Shown here: positions 1 through 8,524 of the stretch, one piece after another
Layout of the letters: every line of letters begins with the position of its first letter
Position numbering within the stretch: the first letter of the stretch is position 1
Source of the DNA: an uncultured Prevotellaceae bacterium
GTDB taxonomy: Bacteria > Bacteroidota > Bacteroidia > Bacteroidales > Bacteroidaceae
Length of the DNA stretch: 57,202 nucleotides
Assembly (NCBI GenBank): GCA_946402905.1
Contig: CAMIYC010000018.1
Span: 1-57,202 of the forward strand
Direction of reading: 5' to 3'
Translations under genes and position numbers: made by a program
The notes under the pieces: model-generated
Told to the model about the DNA's origin: nothing
Databases searched by the model: none
What the model saw: the letters and a program-made list of their open reading frames with translations, nothing else

Positions 1-72
1 GGTCTTTATGATAGTTTCACGCTGGAGCCTACCACGGACAATCCCCGTTGGGCCCATATTTCTTTGTCTTAA
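1..72 (+). CDS. 3' end of an unidentified gene (partial)
   Basis: The window opens inside an open frame that reads 23 codons to TAA at 70-72. The residues include the run LEPTTDNPRWAHISLS. The 5' part lies outside the window. A perfect 11-bp hairpin (178-188 with 202-212) about 100 bases downstream could end its transcript. I do not recognise the family from so short a tail. The call rests on frame openness from base 1 and on the sharp drop to AT-rich sequence right after the stop. Confidence 0.45.
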   Translation, partial: GLYDSFTLEPTTDNPRWAHISLS

Positions 73-177
73 CGAGGATAAAGCAAAGTTAGTAAAAAAA
101 TAGACAAAGAAAAAATTTTTAAGGCAGTAAGTGCCTGAAAATAGGCAAATTTATTTTGTGTCAAAATAAGGTAAAAC

Positions 178-212
178 AAAGGATGGCAAATTTATTAAAC
201 CTGCCATCCTTT
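178..212. terminator. Intergenic hairpin, possibly bidirectional terminator
   Basis: Bases 178-188 pair perfectly with 202-212 (11 bp, 13-base loop). The flanks are rich in T on the plus side (ATTGATTTTC) and on the minus side (TTTGTTTTACC), so the hairpin could end transcripts from either direction. A smaller hairpin, AGGCA/TGCCT, lies at 122-136. Confidence 0.5.
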
Positions 213-254
213 ATTGATTTTCAACGATTTAAGTGAAAAGTATCACCAAAAACG

Positions 255-283
255 TATCAATACTCATCCTCGTTGAAGAGGAT
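255..283. repeat. 29-bp repeat, copy 1
   Basis: This 29-base stretch is identical to 1749-1777 and in the same orientation. It contains a small inverted repeat, ATCCTC-GTTGAA-GAGGAT. Read on the minus strand, both copies spell ILFNEDEY followed by TGA, so the repeat looks like the conserved 3' end of a coding sequence. In this copy the frame stays open for only 18 codons before an upstream stop. Confidence 0.8.
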
Positions 284-328
284 TACAAAGCGTGGATTAT
301 TAAAGTAATAAATTTATTAGTAATAAAC

Positions 329-359
329 TTGTTAGTAATAATTTTATTTCATATCTTTG
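329..359 (+). promoter_or_regulatory. Promoter of the ATPase gene at 381
   Basis: TATCTTTG at 352-359 fits the Bacteroidetes -7 consensus TAnnTTTG. TTG at 329-331 sits 20 bases upstream, as expected for the -33 element. The element lies just 21 bases before the ATG at 381 and overlaps a TTG at 357 that would otherwise extend the frame. Confidence 0.7.
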
Positions 360-380
360 CACACAGAAAACATTGAATAT

Positions 381-1517
381 ATGGCTATAGAGAATCCATT
401 TGTCTTTGGCAAGGCTGCTGAGGGAACATATTTTACTGATAAGACAGAAGACGCCAAGCGTCTCCATGCCAATCTTACGCATGGCATTAACACGATTATC
501 ATTTCACCTCGTCGGTGGGGGAAGACTTCGCTCGTGAAGAAAGTTATCGCAGATATTAACAGGCCTGACATCAAGCCTGTCTTCATCGACATCTTCCAAT
601 GTAAGTCGGAATACGAGTTCTACCATGCCTTTGCTTCGGCTGTCATCAAGCAGACATCCTCACGACTTGACGAGTGGGTGGAGACGGCAAAAAACTTTCT
701 CTCCAACATCTCTCCCAAGTTCTCATTTGGCTCCGACCCAATGAACGACTTCTCGTTGTCGTTTGAGTGGAATCCCAAGGACGATACCGAAACCGACATC
801 TTGCAGTTGCCAGAGAAGATAGCTCAAAAAAAGGATATCCACTTAGTGATATGCCTGGCTGAGTTCCAGCAGATAGCAGATTTCGACGACACGCTGAAGT
901 TCCAAAAGAAGCTACGTTCTGTTTGGCAGCATCAGCAGAACGTCACTTATTGTATGTTTGGCAGCAAGAAACACCTGATGGAGAACATCTTCAATGACAA
1001 AGCTAACCCGTTCTACAAGTTTGGCGACATGATGTTCCTCAAAAAGATTCCCACGGAAGAATGGGTGCCATTCATTTGTGCAAAGTTCCAAGAAACGGGC
1101 AAGAAAATCTCTCCTGAACTAGCCTCTAAGATTTGTGAGGCAACGGAAAACCTCTCCTCATACGTTCAGCACTTGGCATGGGTCGTGTGGTATAAGACCG
1201 ACAAGGTAGTAACCAACAAAGATGTCACGGCAGCCATCGACGATCTGCTGGAACAGAACAAGGTGTTCTTCCAAAGGGAAGTTGAGCAATTATCCGAGCT
1301 TCAGCTGAACTTCCTCCGAGCATTGGCCAATGGCGTGACCACTGGATTCAGCCGGAAAGATGTCATAAAGAAGTATCGCCTGGAGTCTTCGGCCAATGTG
1401 CAATCTGTCAAAAAGGCTTTGCTCAAGAAAGACCTCATCAACGTGGACGGACAGGAGATTTCTTTCAACGACTCTCTCTTCAAACAATGGCTGAAACGAC
1501 AGACGTTTTACGATTAA
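381..1517 (+). CDS. Archaeal-type AAA ATPase (ATPase_2-like), altered Walker B
   Basis: This 378-residue protein resembles the single-chain P-loop ATPases of the archaeal ATPase_2 family, which are common and often multicopy in Bacteroidales; their role is not settled. The Walker A motif is SPRRWGKTS near residues 40-48. The Walker B region reads LVICLAEFQQI, where family members normally have DEFQ, so the magnesium-binding Asp appears replaced by Ala while the Glu is kept. A winged-helix-like C-terminal half follows, with no nuclease motif I can see. The ATG at 381 was chosen because the promoter overlaps the TTG at 357. The gene is AT-rich next to its neighbours and lies between two identical 29-bp repeats, which suggests transfer or duplication. 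Confidence 0.8.
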   Translation: MAIENPFVFGKAAEGTYFTDKTEDAKRLHANLTHGINTIIISPRRWGKTSLVKKVIADINRPDIKPVFIDIFQCKSEYEFYHAFASAVIKQTSSRLDEWVETAKNFLSNISPKFSFGSDPMNDFSLSFEWNPKDDTETDILQLPEKIAQKKDIHLVICLAEFQQIADFDDTLKFQKKLRSVWQHQQNVTYCMFGSKKHLMENIFNDKANPFYKFGDMMFLKKIPTEEWVPFICAKFQETGKKISPELASKICEATENLSSYVQHLAWVVWYKTDKVVTNKDVTAAIDDLLEQNKVFFQREVEQLSELQLNFLRALANGVTTGFSRKDVIKKYRLESSANVQSVKKALLKKDLINVDGQEISFNDSLFKQWLKRQTFYD

Positions 1518-1679
1518 AAACCAGACCAGTCTGTTCTGAGACGAAATAGGAAAAGCTAGTAGATGAAGAGTAAATCATGGATTAAAGATGGCCGTTTCAT
1601 ACTGAGGTATATAAGAAGAGAGAATTATTGATTGAAACTATTTACGTCATGGTTCGACGAACAACTCCAAATAAAAACA

Positions 1680-1718
1680 CCAGCGAGACAAACAAGTTCT
1701 CCCTGTTCGTCTCGCTGG
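1680..1718 (-). terminator. Terminator of the M16 peptidase transcript
   Basis: CCAGCGAGAC at 1680-1689 pairs with GTCTCGCTGG at 1709-1718, and the stem extends inward with two mismatches. On the minus strand it is followed by GTGTTTTTATTT, the usual T-rich tail. It lies about 65 bases past the stop codon at 1785. Confidence 0.7.
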
Positions 1719-1748
1719 CGTTAAGCGGTATAGACTTAAATATAAGCC

Positions 1749-1777
1749 TATCAATACTCATCCTCGTTGAAGAGGAT
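1749..1777. repeat. 29-bp repeat, copy 2
   Basis: Identical to 255-283. It begins eight bases past the M16 stop codon. On the minus strand it again reads ILFNEDEY then TGA, preceded here by KD, but no start codon precedes it in this frame. In both copies the repeat is followed, in the minus direction, by a transcription-terminator-like hairpin. Confidence 0.8.
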
Positions 1778-1784
1778 ATCCTTT

Positions 1785-4604
1785 TTATTTCTCAGGCATC
1801 ATGATAATCTCGGCGTGGTTGCCTGTGTTGATGAGGCTGCCGATGAATTTCTGCATCTTCTGAGTGGTCAGAGACTTCACCACATTCACATAGTCGGTCT
1901 GGATATCCACGCCCTCGGCACTGTATTCAGTCAGCACATCCATCCAGTGGTTGTTGTCGCGGGCGTTGTCATCGGCTTGCTTGAGGAGTATCTCGCGCAC
2001 GGTGTTGAGGTCTTCCTCCGTGATCTTCTGAGCGGCCTCAGTGGCATATTTGAGCATCAGGTCGCGGGCTATCTGCTGCTTGTCGGGGTTGGTCGGCGCG
2101 GCTGCAGTGAGTGTGAACACAGGCTTGTCGCCGTTGGTGTCTATCTTGCCACTGGCTCCCACGTTGTAGGCAGCACTCTCCACCTCGCGAATGGTGCGGT
2201 CATAGATGCGGGTGAGTATCTGACTGGCCACGTTGAGCATCACCTTGTTTTCCAGGGTGTAGGGCAACTTGTCGTTGAGCCATACCTCTGTGGTCTGAGC
2301 CTGTGGGGTCTCCATCTTCTTGGAGAACTTGTTGGCTACCTTTCCTTTGAAGTAGTTGCGCATCTCCTTGCTTTTCTGTGCTTTGCCGGTGGGCAGAGAG
2401 GCGATGTACTGGCAGATGTACTCCTTGGCCTGTGCCTCGTCGTAGTTGCCGATGAGCGTGAAGGTGAACTGCCCGCCATTGCCGTAGAGCTGCTTGGCCA
2501 TTTCCAGCACGCGGTCATAATCGAAGGCCTCGATGTCTTCTTTCTCAGGCAGACGGTAGAATTTGTTGCCATGATGCAGCGTGCTCTCCACGGAGTCTTG
2601 GTAGACCAACTGGTTGTTCAGTTCTTTGTTGCCGAGTACCATCTGCATCTGGTTGACGAAATTAGCCACCGACTGCGGGTCTTTCTTAATGTTGGTCATC
2701 TTCAGGTAGAGCAATTGGAAAAGTGTCTCCAGATCCTTCGGTGTGCTATGACCTGAGATATACTGCCGGTCTTCAGCGATGCTGGTGCTCACGCTGGCCA
2801 CTTTGCCGGCAAGTGCTTTGTCAAGCTCGGTGAAAGAGAAGTTGCCCAGTCCGCTGTACATGACAAACGCGTCGAACATCTGTACGTTGATGGGTTTGTC
2901 GTTGGGGAACAGCGACATGCCGCCTTTGGCCTCGCCCTGGATGAGCACCTCGTCGTCCTTGAAGTCGGTTTGCTTCATGATGACGGTGGCACCATTGGAG
3001 AGCTTCAGCTCCTTGTAGCCCAGCTGGGTGTTGGCCGTCTCTTTCACGATGCTGCCCTTCTTGGGAAGCTCGCTGATCAGCGGTTCTTCCTTCACGTTGT
3101 CTACCCATGCCGTGAGTTGCTCAGCGCGTGCCTCGTCTACGGCTTTCTTCATCTGTGCCGGCGTTAAGTATTGCTTGCCGTCCTTCTCCTGAGCCATGTT
3201 GAAGACCACCAAGTTGGTGTCGTTGGCGCAGATTAGCTCCTTCACGTATTGGTTGATCAGTTCTATAGGCAGGTTGGGGGCGATGCTGTTCACCATCTGA
3301 TACTCTGTCTCAATCGATGGAATAGGGGTGCCGTCGAGATAATTCTCCACGTATTGGTCGGCAAACTGCTCGTTCTTGATCTTAGCCCTGTTGGTGTATA
3401 TCTTCTCCAGCTGGCTCAGGTAGTCGGCTTTGGCGCGAGCATACTCCGTAGCGGTGAACCCGAAGTCGCGTACACGTTTGGCTTCGCGTATAATGCTCTT
3501 CAGGGTCTCGACGTCCTTGCCTTCCTTGGCCACGCCGATCAGCTGCAGCGCATCTTTGGTTTTAGCCATGCCCATGAAGTGGGAATAGCTGGCCACGGCC
3601 TGCATGAACGGGCAACCGTCTTGCTGAGACAGGTCGGAGAAACGGGAGTTGAACATCGCGCTGATCACCTCGTTCAGATAGTCGGTCACGAGATAGGCCG
3701 CGGTTTTTTTCAGTTCCTGAGGCATGGCGTCGTGTTTCATGGCCACGATCATGACCGAATACTGCTGCTCCTTGTCTTTCTCCGACACGTAGATGGCCTC
3801 ATTGTTGTCGGGCACGGCCACGTCTACCACCTGTGCGGCGTCGGCAGGTACCTTCACACCGCCAAAGAGCTTCTTGATCAGGGCCTCGGTGTGGTCTACG
3901 TCGATGTCGCCCACGATCACAATGCCTTGGTTGTCAGGGCGATACCATTTCTTGTAGTAAGCCTGCAGGGTGGCAGGGTCGCAGCCGTCTACCACGCTCA
4001 TCAGGCCGATGGGCATGCGGTAGCCGTATTTTGAGCCGGAGAACAACTCGGGCAGGGCGCGCTCCTGCATACGGGCGGCTGCCGTGGTGCGCATGCGGTA
4101 TTCATTGTGTATCACGTCGCGCTCTTTCTCTATCTCTGCCTGTGACATCTGGATGCCGCTCGACCAGTCTTTCAGCACCAGCACACACGAGTCGAGGGCC
4201 GACTGGCGTTCGGTCGACACGTCGGCGATATAGTAGACGGTGCGGTCGATGGAGGTATAGGCATTCAGACTGCGGCCATACTGCACGCCTATCGACTGCA
4301 GATATTCTGTCATGGTGCCAGTGGGGAAATGCTCAGAGCCGTTGAAGGCCATGTGCTCCAGGAAGTGTGCCAGGCCACGCTGGTCGTCGTTCTCCTGGAT
4401 GGAGCCCACACGCTGAGCGATGTAGAAGTTGGCCTTATGCTCAGGATTGTCGTTATGACGCAGATAGTAGGTCAGCCCATTGTCCAGTTTGCCGATCCTT
4501 ACATTCTCGTCGACGGGTAGTTCAGGCATTGTCTGTGCCTGGACAGCTCCGGCCATTAGGGCCACGGCTGCCACAAATAACGTTCTAAGTCTCATAAATA
4601 CCAT
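1785..4604 (-). CDS. Secreted M16-family zinc metallopeptidase
   Basis: This 939-residue protein is a periplasmic or secreted pitrilysin-type (M16, PqqL-like) zinc peptidase that would cut small proteins and peptides. A signal peptide occupies about residues 1-24. The inverted zinc motif HxxEH is H80-F-L-E83-H84, and the downstream ERDVIHNEY segment supplies the distal Glu. The length fits the fused form with active N-terminal and inactive C-terminal M16 halves. A second ATG at 4595 is an equally good start and gives a shorter signal peptide. It lies 43 bases after the YbjQ gene and is probably cotranscribed with it. A hairpin at 1680-1718 closes the transcript. Confidence 0.93.
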   Translation of the reverse strand: MVFMRLRTLFVAAVALMAGAVQAQTMPELPVDENVRIGKLDNGLTYYLRHNDNPEHKANFYIAQRVGSIQENDDQRGLAHFLEHMAFNGSEHFPTGTMTEYLQSIGVQYGRSLNAYTSIDRTVYYIADVSTERQSALDSCVLVLKDWSSGIQMSQAEIEKERDVIHNEYRMRTTAAARMQERALPELFSGSKYGYRMPIGLMSVVDGCDPATLQAYYKKWYRPDNQGIVIVGDIDVDHTEALIKKLFGGVKVPADAAQVVDVAVPDNNEAIYVSEKDKEQQYSVMIVAMKHDAMPQELKKTAAYLVTDYLNEVISAMFNSRFSDLSQQDGCPFMQAVASYSHFMGMAKTKDALQLIGVAKEGKDVETLKSIIREAKRVRDFGFTATEYARAKADYLSQLEKIYTNRAKIKNEQFADQYVENYLDGTPIPSIETEYQMVNSIAPNLPIELINQYVKELICANDTNLVVFNMAQEKDGKQYLTPAQMKKAVDEARAEQLTAWVDNVKEEPLISELPKKGSIVKETANTQLGYKELKLSNGATVIMKQTDFKDDEVLIQGEAKGGMSLFPNDKPINVQMFDAFVMYSGLGNFSFTELDKALAGKVASVSTSIAEDRQYISGHSTPKDLETLFQLLYLKMTNIKKDPQSVANFVNQMQMVLGNKELNNQLVYQDSVESTLHHGNKFYRLPEKEDIEAFDYDRVLEMAKQLYGNGGQFTFTLIGNYDEAQAKEYICQYIASLPTGKAQKSKEMRNYFKGKVANKFSKKMETPQAQTTEVWLNDKLPYTLENKVMLNVASQILTRIYDRTIREVESAAYNVGASGKIDTNGDKPVFTLTAAAPTNPDKQQIARDLMLKYATEAAQKITEEDLNTVREILLKQADDNARDNNHWMDVLTEYSAEGVDIQTDYVNVVKSLTTQKMQKFIGSLINTGNHAEIIMMPEK

Positions 4605-4647
4605 TTTTATAATTTGCCTTAAATCTTATCTTCTGCCTTCAGCCTTC

Positions 4648-4965
4648 TCAGATTACTACCGCCGTGCCACTGGTGGCAACCATCAGCATCGAGTTGCCTG
4701 AACCGATGGTCTCGTAGTCGAAGTCGATGCCTACGATGGCATTGGCGCCCAGAGCCATGGCGCGCTCCTGCATCTCTTTGATAGAGATGTTCTTGGCCTC
4801 GATCACTACACTCTCATAACTGCCGCTCCGGCCGCCGAAGAAGTCGCGAAATCCTGCTGCGATGTCTTTCAGCGCATTGGCACCGATAATGGTCTCGCCT
4901 GTTACGATGCCCTTGTATTCTCTGATGGGGTGTCCCTCAATCGTTGGTGTTGTCGTTAAAATCAT
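4648..4965 (-). CDS. YbjQ/UPF0145 family protein
   Basis: A 105-residue protein of the YbjQ family, an oligomeric fold once described as heavy-metal binding; its function is unknown. Family features are GETIIGAN near residues 23-30, the central run [12 protein letters not shown], and the C-terminal segment [15 protein letters not shown] followed by [11 protein letters not shown]. The length is standard. It has a -7 element at 5013-5020 and leads into the M16 peptidase gene. Nothing in the context ties it to metals. Confidence 0.92.
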   Translation of the reverse strand: MILTTTPTIEGHPIREYKGIVTGETIIGANALKDIAAGFRDFFGGRSGSYESVVIEAKNISIKEMQERAMALGANAIVGIDFDYETIGSGNSMLMVATSGTAVVI

Positions 4966-5012
4966 CTTGCTATGGTTTTAATGGGTTGATATAGGTTTCT
5001 TTTTCACTGGTA

Positions 5013-5020
5013 CAAAAGTA
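5013..5020 (-). promoter_or_regulatory. -7 element of the YbjQ/M16 operon
   Basis: Minus-strand TACTTTTG matches TAnnTTTG, about 50 bases upstream of the YbjQ start. I see no clear -33 TTTG at the usual distance. Confidence 0.5.
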
Positions 5021-5074
5021 TAACAAAATGTTGGGATGAAATGTTATTGATATGTTATCTTTAGGTTAATTTTT

Positions 5075-5105
5075 TTTGAGATTTGATTCTATTGCATTAA
5101 CTTTG
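5075..5105 (+). promoter_or_regulatory. Promoter of the two-component operon
   Basis: TTTG (5075-5078), 19 bases, TAACTTTG (5098-5105): a full match to the Bacteroidetes promoter. It overlaps the longest possible open frame of the kinase and so places the real start downstream, at the ATG at 5151. Confidence 0.75.
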
Positions 5106-5150
5106 CTTTCAAAACTGACAGGAGTGCAAACCAACCGTCATAAATATACC

Positions 5151-6080
5151 ATGATGGCAGGACTTGTGGCCGTGATGATACTGCAAGTGCTGTGGATGAT
5201 ATATGCTTATCAACAGGAGCTGGACGACCTTAGGGAAGCCGACCCCATGATGAGCATCTATTCGGTCAAGGCATTCACGGAGGTGTTCCGCAAAATGTGG
5301 CCCTTGATGCTGGCCAGCCTCATCACTTTCGCCATTTTTATCGTCATCGTGCTGCAGCTGATCCGTTTCCTCGACGAGCAGGAGATGATGAAAAACCTTC
5401 GCAACGATTTCTCCTATGCCATGGTGCACGACATGAAATCGCCACTCTCGAGCATCATTATGGGCACCCACTTCCTCCATTCCGGCAAGGTCGACGACAA
5501 GCCCGTCATCAAGGAGAAATACTTCAATATCGTGGAGGAGGAGGCTGAACACCTGTTGCAGTTGGTCAACAAGCTACTCACCATCTCGAAACTGGAAAAC
5601 CAGAAGCTGTTCTTGAATAAGCAGGAGACGGAGATCGCCCCCGTGTTGCGCCATCTGATTTCCACGGTGCAGGCCAAGGCACAGAAGCCTGTGCGCTTTT
5701 CTGAAGATCTGAGAGCCGGCACGCTGCTCACGGAGGAGGATTACTTCAAGGAGGTCCTGTCCAATCTGATAGACAACTCGGTGAAATATTCCGGTGAGTC
5801 TGTGCATATCCATTTCGAATCCTGGGAAAACGACAAGTACGTCTTGCTGAGCGTACGCGACAATGGTATCGGAATCTCAAAGGAGGACCAGAAGGTCATC
5901 TTCGACAAGTTTGAGCGCGCTGCCATCCATGAGCGAAACCGCAGGGGTGGCGTGTCGGGATTTGGTCTCGGGCTCAACTATGTCGATCAGGTGATGAAAG
6001 CCCATGGCGGAAAGGTGACCGTGCAGAGCGAGAAAGACAAATATACTGTATTTACCCTATTTTTCCCTAAGAAAATATGA
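5151..6080 (+). CDS. Sensor histidine kinase (RprX-like)
   Basis: A 309-residue inner-membrane histidine kinase that should phosphorylate the response regulator encoded next. Two membrane helices, about residues 2-20 and 51-72, flank a short periplasmic loop of some 30 residues. The H-box is AMVHDMKSPL, with the phospho-accepting His near residue 93. The N-box LSNLIDNSVKYS, the G1 box DNGIGIS and the G2 box GFGLGL show a complete ATPase domain. It recalls Bacteroides RprX but is shorter. The frame extends upstream to a TTG at 5076, but the promoter (5075-5105) lies there, so the ATG at 5151 is preferred. It overlaps the next gene by ATGA. Confidence 0.92.
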   Translation: MMAGLVAVMILQVLWMIYAYQQELDDLREADPMMSIYSVKAFTEVFRKMWPLMLASLITFAIFIVIVLQLIRFLDEQEMMKNLRNDFSYAMVHDMKSPLSSIIMGTHFLHSGKVDDKPVIKEKYFNIVEEEAEHLLQLVNKLLTISKLENQKLFLNKQETEIAPVLRHLISTVQAKAQKPVRFSEDLRAGTLLTEEDYFKEVLSNLIDNSVKYSGESVHIHFESWENDKYVLLSVRDNGIGISKEDQKVIFDKFERAAIHERNRRGGVSGFGLGLNYVDQVMKAHGGKVTVQSEKDKYTVFTLFFPKKI

Positions 6081-6775
6081 TCAGACTATTGTTGGTGGAA
6101 GACGACGCGTCGCTCGCGTACATTGAGAAGACGGCGCTCGAGGATATTATTGGCGGCTACGAGATCACGGCCGCCACCAATGGCAAGGAGGGCCTGGAGG
6201 CGTGGCGGCGCGTGCGCCCCGATGTCATTATCGCCGATATCGACATGCCGGTGATGAATGGCTTTGAGATGGTGGAGCGCATCCGTGAGACCGACGGCGA
6301 TGTGATTATCATCTTCACCTCGGCACTCACCTCGCCCAACGACGTGAAGGCGGGATACCGCCTGGGTATCAACAATTATGTGAAGAAACCATTTGTGCCC
6401 GAAGAACTTGACGCTCACATTCATGCGCTGCTGAAACTGCGGGAGGGCGGAAAGACGCGTAGTGAGGCCAGTCATTATCAGATAGGAAAGTTTGTGCTCG
6501 ATGCTCCTCATGCTACCCTGAAAAATGGTGATACCGGCGAGTTGAGGACTCTCACCGTGCGTGAGGCGCAGATACTGCAGTTGCTTGCAGATAACAAGAA
6601 CAATGTGGTGAGACGTGAGGCCATCCTGAGCCGTTTCTGGAATACAGAGGATGACTATTTCGCTTCACGCTCGCTGGACGTGTTTGTCAACAAACTGCGC
6701 AAATTGCTTGCCGACGACCCTGATGTCTCGCTCAAAACCGTGCGCGGCATCGGTCTGCAGCTGATTGTAGGATGA
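6077..6775 (+). CDS. OmpR/PhoB-family response regulator (RprY-like)
   Basis: A 232-residue DNA-binding response regulator paired with the kinase just upstream (4-base ATGA overlap, so translation is coupled). The receiver domain covers about residues 1-118. It has the acidic pair D9-D10, the phosphoacceptor D54 in IADIDMPVMNG, the switch Thr in IIFTSALTS, and the conserved Lys in VKKPF. The winged-helix domain covers about residues 130-230 and ends in the typical LKTVRGIGLQL. Its targets cannot be read from this window. Confidence 0.94.
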   Translation: MIRLLLVEDDASLAYIEKTALEDIIGGYEITAATNGKEGLEAWRRVRPDVIIADIDMPVMNGFEMVERIRETDGDVIIIFTSALTSPNDVKAGYRLGINNYVKKPFVPEELDAHIHALLKLREGGKTRSEASHYQIGKFVLDAPHATLKNGDTGELRTLTVREAQILQLLADNKNNVVRREAILSRFWNTEDDYFASRSLDVFVNKLRKLLADDPDVSLKTVRGIGLQLIVG

Positions 6776-6802
6776 GGAGTGCACGTCGTGCGGCACAGGG
6801 GC

Positions 6803-7567
6803 TTATTCCTTGTAGCGCATGATGTGCAATACAGAAGGTATGGAGCAGAGTATCAGGACGATGGCAGGGATTGAAAGCCATCCGTTGGCGCACCACGATA
6901 CAGGCACCAGTTCGTAGAAGCATGCGATGGTATCGCCGATGACGATTGGCAGAATGCTGCGGGTGCACTCGTAGATCCAGAATCCGAAAAGGAAAGAAAG
7001 AAACGACAGCAACATACCTTGTATGCCGGAGTCCAGCCCCAATAGGATGCCACACACACCCGCCGCTACAGGGATGGTGACCATAGGCTTGTGGAAATGG
7101 TCGTTGATTTCACGGAAGATACCGCCGAAAATGACCAGATCCGTCGTGACGATTATTGTGATGAACAGAACCAGAGTCAGTAGCGGGTTTTGGTTCAGCC
7201 AGCCGTAAAACTCCATGAAGTCGGCGTCCTGGCTGTAGGAGATTATCATTCTTTCCAGTATCTTGAGGCCCATGAGACCCATGGTGGCGGCCAGGGCCAT
7301 TTTCCACAACGTGCTTTTGTCAAGGCGGCCCATGGTATAGCTGGCGTAGCCATTGCGCAGGAAGACATAGTGCTGTACGACACCCCAGACAAGGATGATC
7401 GCCAGGCCTCCAGTGGCGAAGGTATGGAAGTCGCCCGAGTCATTCTGGGAGAGGTCGTGACTTCTGTCGGCCACGCTGACCAGGATGCCCGCAAGCAGCC
7501 CGCCTGCGAGGAAAACACCCAGCGAGATGCCTATGAATAACAATATGTATAGCAGCGCTTTGTTCAT
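6803..7567 (-). CDS. CPBP/Abi-like membrane protein with degenerate catalytic motifs
   Basis: A 254-residue polytopic membrane protein with about seven or eight hydrophobic segments. Its arrangement recalls the CPBP (CAAX protease/bacteriocin-processing) intramembrane peptidases. Where active members have EExxxR the sequence reads IFGGIFREIND, so the two Glu align with GG. Where a catalytic His is expected it reads GILLGLDSG, and the last motif reads GDTIACFYE instead of HxxxN. If the assignment is right, this is a pseudo-protease. The ATG at 7567 was chosen because the frame upstream runs across the promoter at 7588-7621. It is transcribed divergently from the ATPase/DUF4435 unit. An unrelated polytopic protein remains possible. 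Confidence 0.55.
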   Translation of the reverse strand: MNKALLYILLFIGISLGVFLAGGLLAGILVSVADRSHDLSQNDSGDFHTFATGGLAIILVWGVVQHYVFLRNGYASYTMGRLDKSTLWKMALAATMGLMGLKILERMIISYSQDADFMEFYGWLNQNPLLTLVLFITIIVTTDLVIFGGIFREINDHFHKPMVTIPVAAGVCGILLGLDSGIQGMLLSFLSFLFGFWIYECTRSILPIVIGDTIACFYELVPVSWCANGWLSIPAIVLILCSIPSVLHIMRYKE

Positions 7568-7587
7568 TCTTAGTTTGTTTCTGAGTG

Positions 7588-7621
7588 CAAAGTTAATCCC
7601 AAAATACTTAATGTACACAAA
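7588..7621 (-). promoter_or_regulatory. Promoter of the CPBP-like gene
   Basis: Minus-strand TAACTTTG at 7588-7595, with TTTG at 7618-7621, spacing 22. It starts 21 bases upstream of the ATG at 7567 and fits the Bacteroidetes consensus. Confidence 0.65.
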
Positions 7622-7634
7622 AAGAAACGTTATC

Positions 7635-7667
7635 TTTAGGTTAAAAAGTTTTTTTTCATTATCTTTG
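7635..7667 (+). promoter_or_regulatory. Promoter of the ATPase/DUF4435 unit
   Basis: TATCTTTG at 7660-7667 is a perfect -7 element. TTTA at 7635-7638, 21 bases upstream, is a one-mismatch -33. The start codon at 7689 follows 21 bases later. Confidence 0.65.
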
Positions 7668-7688
7668 CCTACATAATAACTCATTGCT

Positions 7689-8507
7689 ATGCAGAAATAC
7701 GCCGATTACATACAGCAGATTGAGATCGACTCGCTCTGGAGCGGTAAGCGTCACATCAAATGGGATCTCGACAAGAGGGTCAATATACTCAGTGGTACCA
7801 ACGGACAGGGCAAGAGTACCATCATCAACAAGGTGGTCAAGGGGCTGGCTGCCGGGGGCGAATATCACAGCCACATGCTCAAGGGCGTGCATCTGAAGGT
7901 ATACCCCGAAGATGCCAAGTGGATCAGGTATGATGTCATCAGGTCGTTCGACAGGCCGCTTATGAACCTCGACACTCTCGCCAAAATGGACATGAGTCTT
8001 GCCACCGAGCTCGACTGGCAGCTCTTCCAGCTCCAGCGTAAATACCTCGACTATCAGGTCAACATCGGCAACCGTATCATCGCCGTGCTGCAAAGCGGAG
8101 ATCCCGATGCTGCCGTCAAGGCTCAGCAGCTGTCTGCGCCGAAGAAACGGTTTCAGGACTTGATGGACGATCTCTTCTCCGATACAGGCAAGAAGATTGT
8201 GCGTACGGCCAATGAGATATTTTTCTCCCAGATTGGCGAGACACTGGTGCCCTATCAACTCTCGAGTGGCGAGAAGCAGATGCTGGCCATCCTGCTCACC
8301 GTGCTCATACAAGACAATACGCATACGGTGTTGTTTATGGACGAGCCCGAGGTGAGCCTGCACATCGAATGGCAGAAACGGCTCATCGATATGGTGCTTG
8401 AGCTCAATCCCAATGTGCAGATCATACTCACCACCCATTCGCCCGCCGTCATCATGAACGGATGGCTCGACCACGTGACCGAAGTCTCCGACATCACCGA
8501 CCAATAG
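7689..8507 (+). CDS. ABC-type ATPase (AAA_15/AriA-like)
   Basis: A 272-residue soluble ATPase of the RecF/Rad50/OLD class. Walker A is GTNGQGKST (residues 36-44). The ABC signature is LSSGEKQ (191-197), Walker B VLFMDEPE (214-221), and the His switch TTHSP (248-252). The insert between Walker A and signature is short and has no Rad50-like coiled coil. The next gene encodes a DUF4435/TOPRIM protein. The pair ATPase plus DUF4435 is the composition of the PARIS anti-phage system (AriA/AriB), in which the ATPase senses a phage protein and releases the TOPRIM nuclease. Whether this unit does the same is inference. The protein is somewhat shorter than I expect for AriA. Confidence 0.82.
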   Translation: MQKYADYIQQIEIDSLWSGKRHIKWDLDKRVNILSGTNGQGKSTIINKVVKGLAAGGEYHSHMLKGVHLKVYPEDAKWIRYDVIRSFDRPLMNLDTLAKMDMSLATELDWQLFQLQRKYLDYQVNIGNRIIAVLQSGDPDAAVKAQQLSAPKKRFQDLMDDLFSDTGKKIVRTANEIFFSQIGETLVPYQLSSGEKQMLAILLTVLIQDNTHTVLFMDEPEVSLHIEWQKRLIDMVLELNPNVQIILTTHSPAVIMNGWLDHVTEVSDITDQ

Positions 8508-8524
8508 ACCTTCTCCTGCCTACT

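Noticed and set aside
1767..2756. Long plus-strand open frame opposite the M16 peptidase
   Set aside because: It is antisense to a gene with clear motifs, has His/Val/Leu-rich composition typical of reversed coding sequence, and has no promoter.
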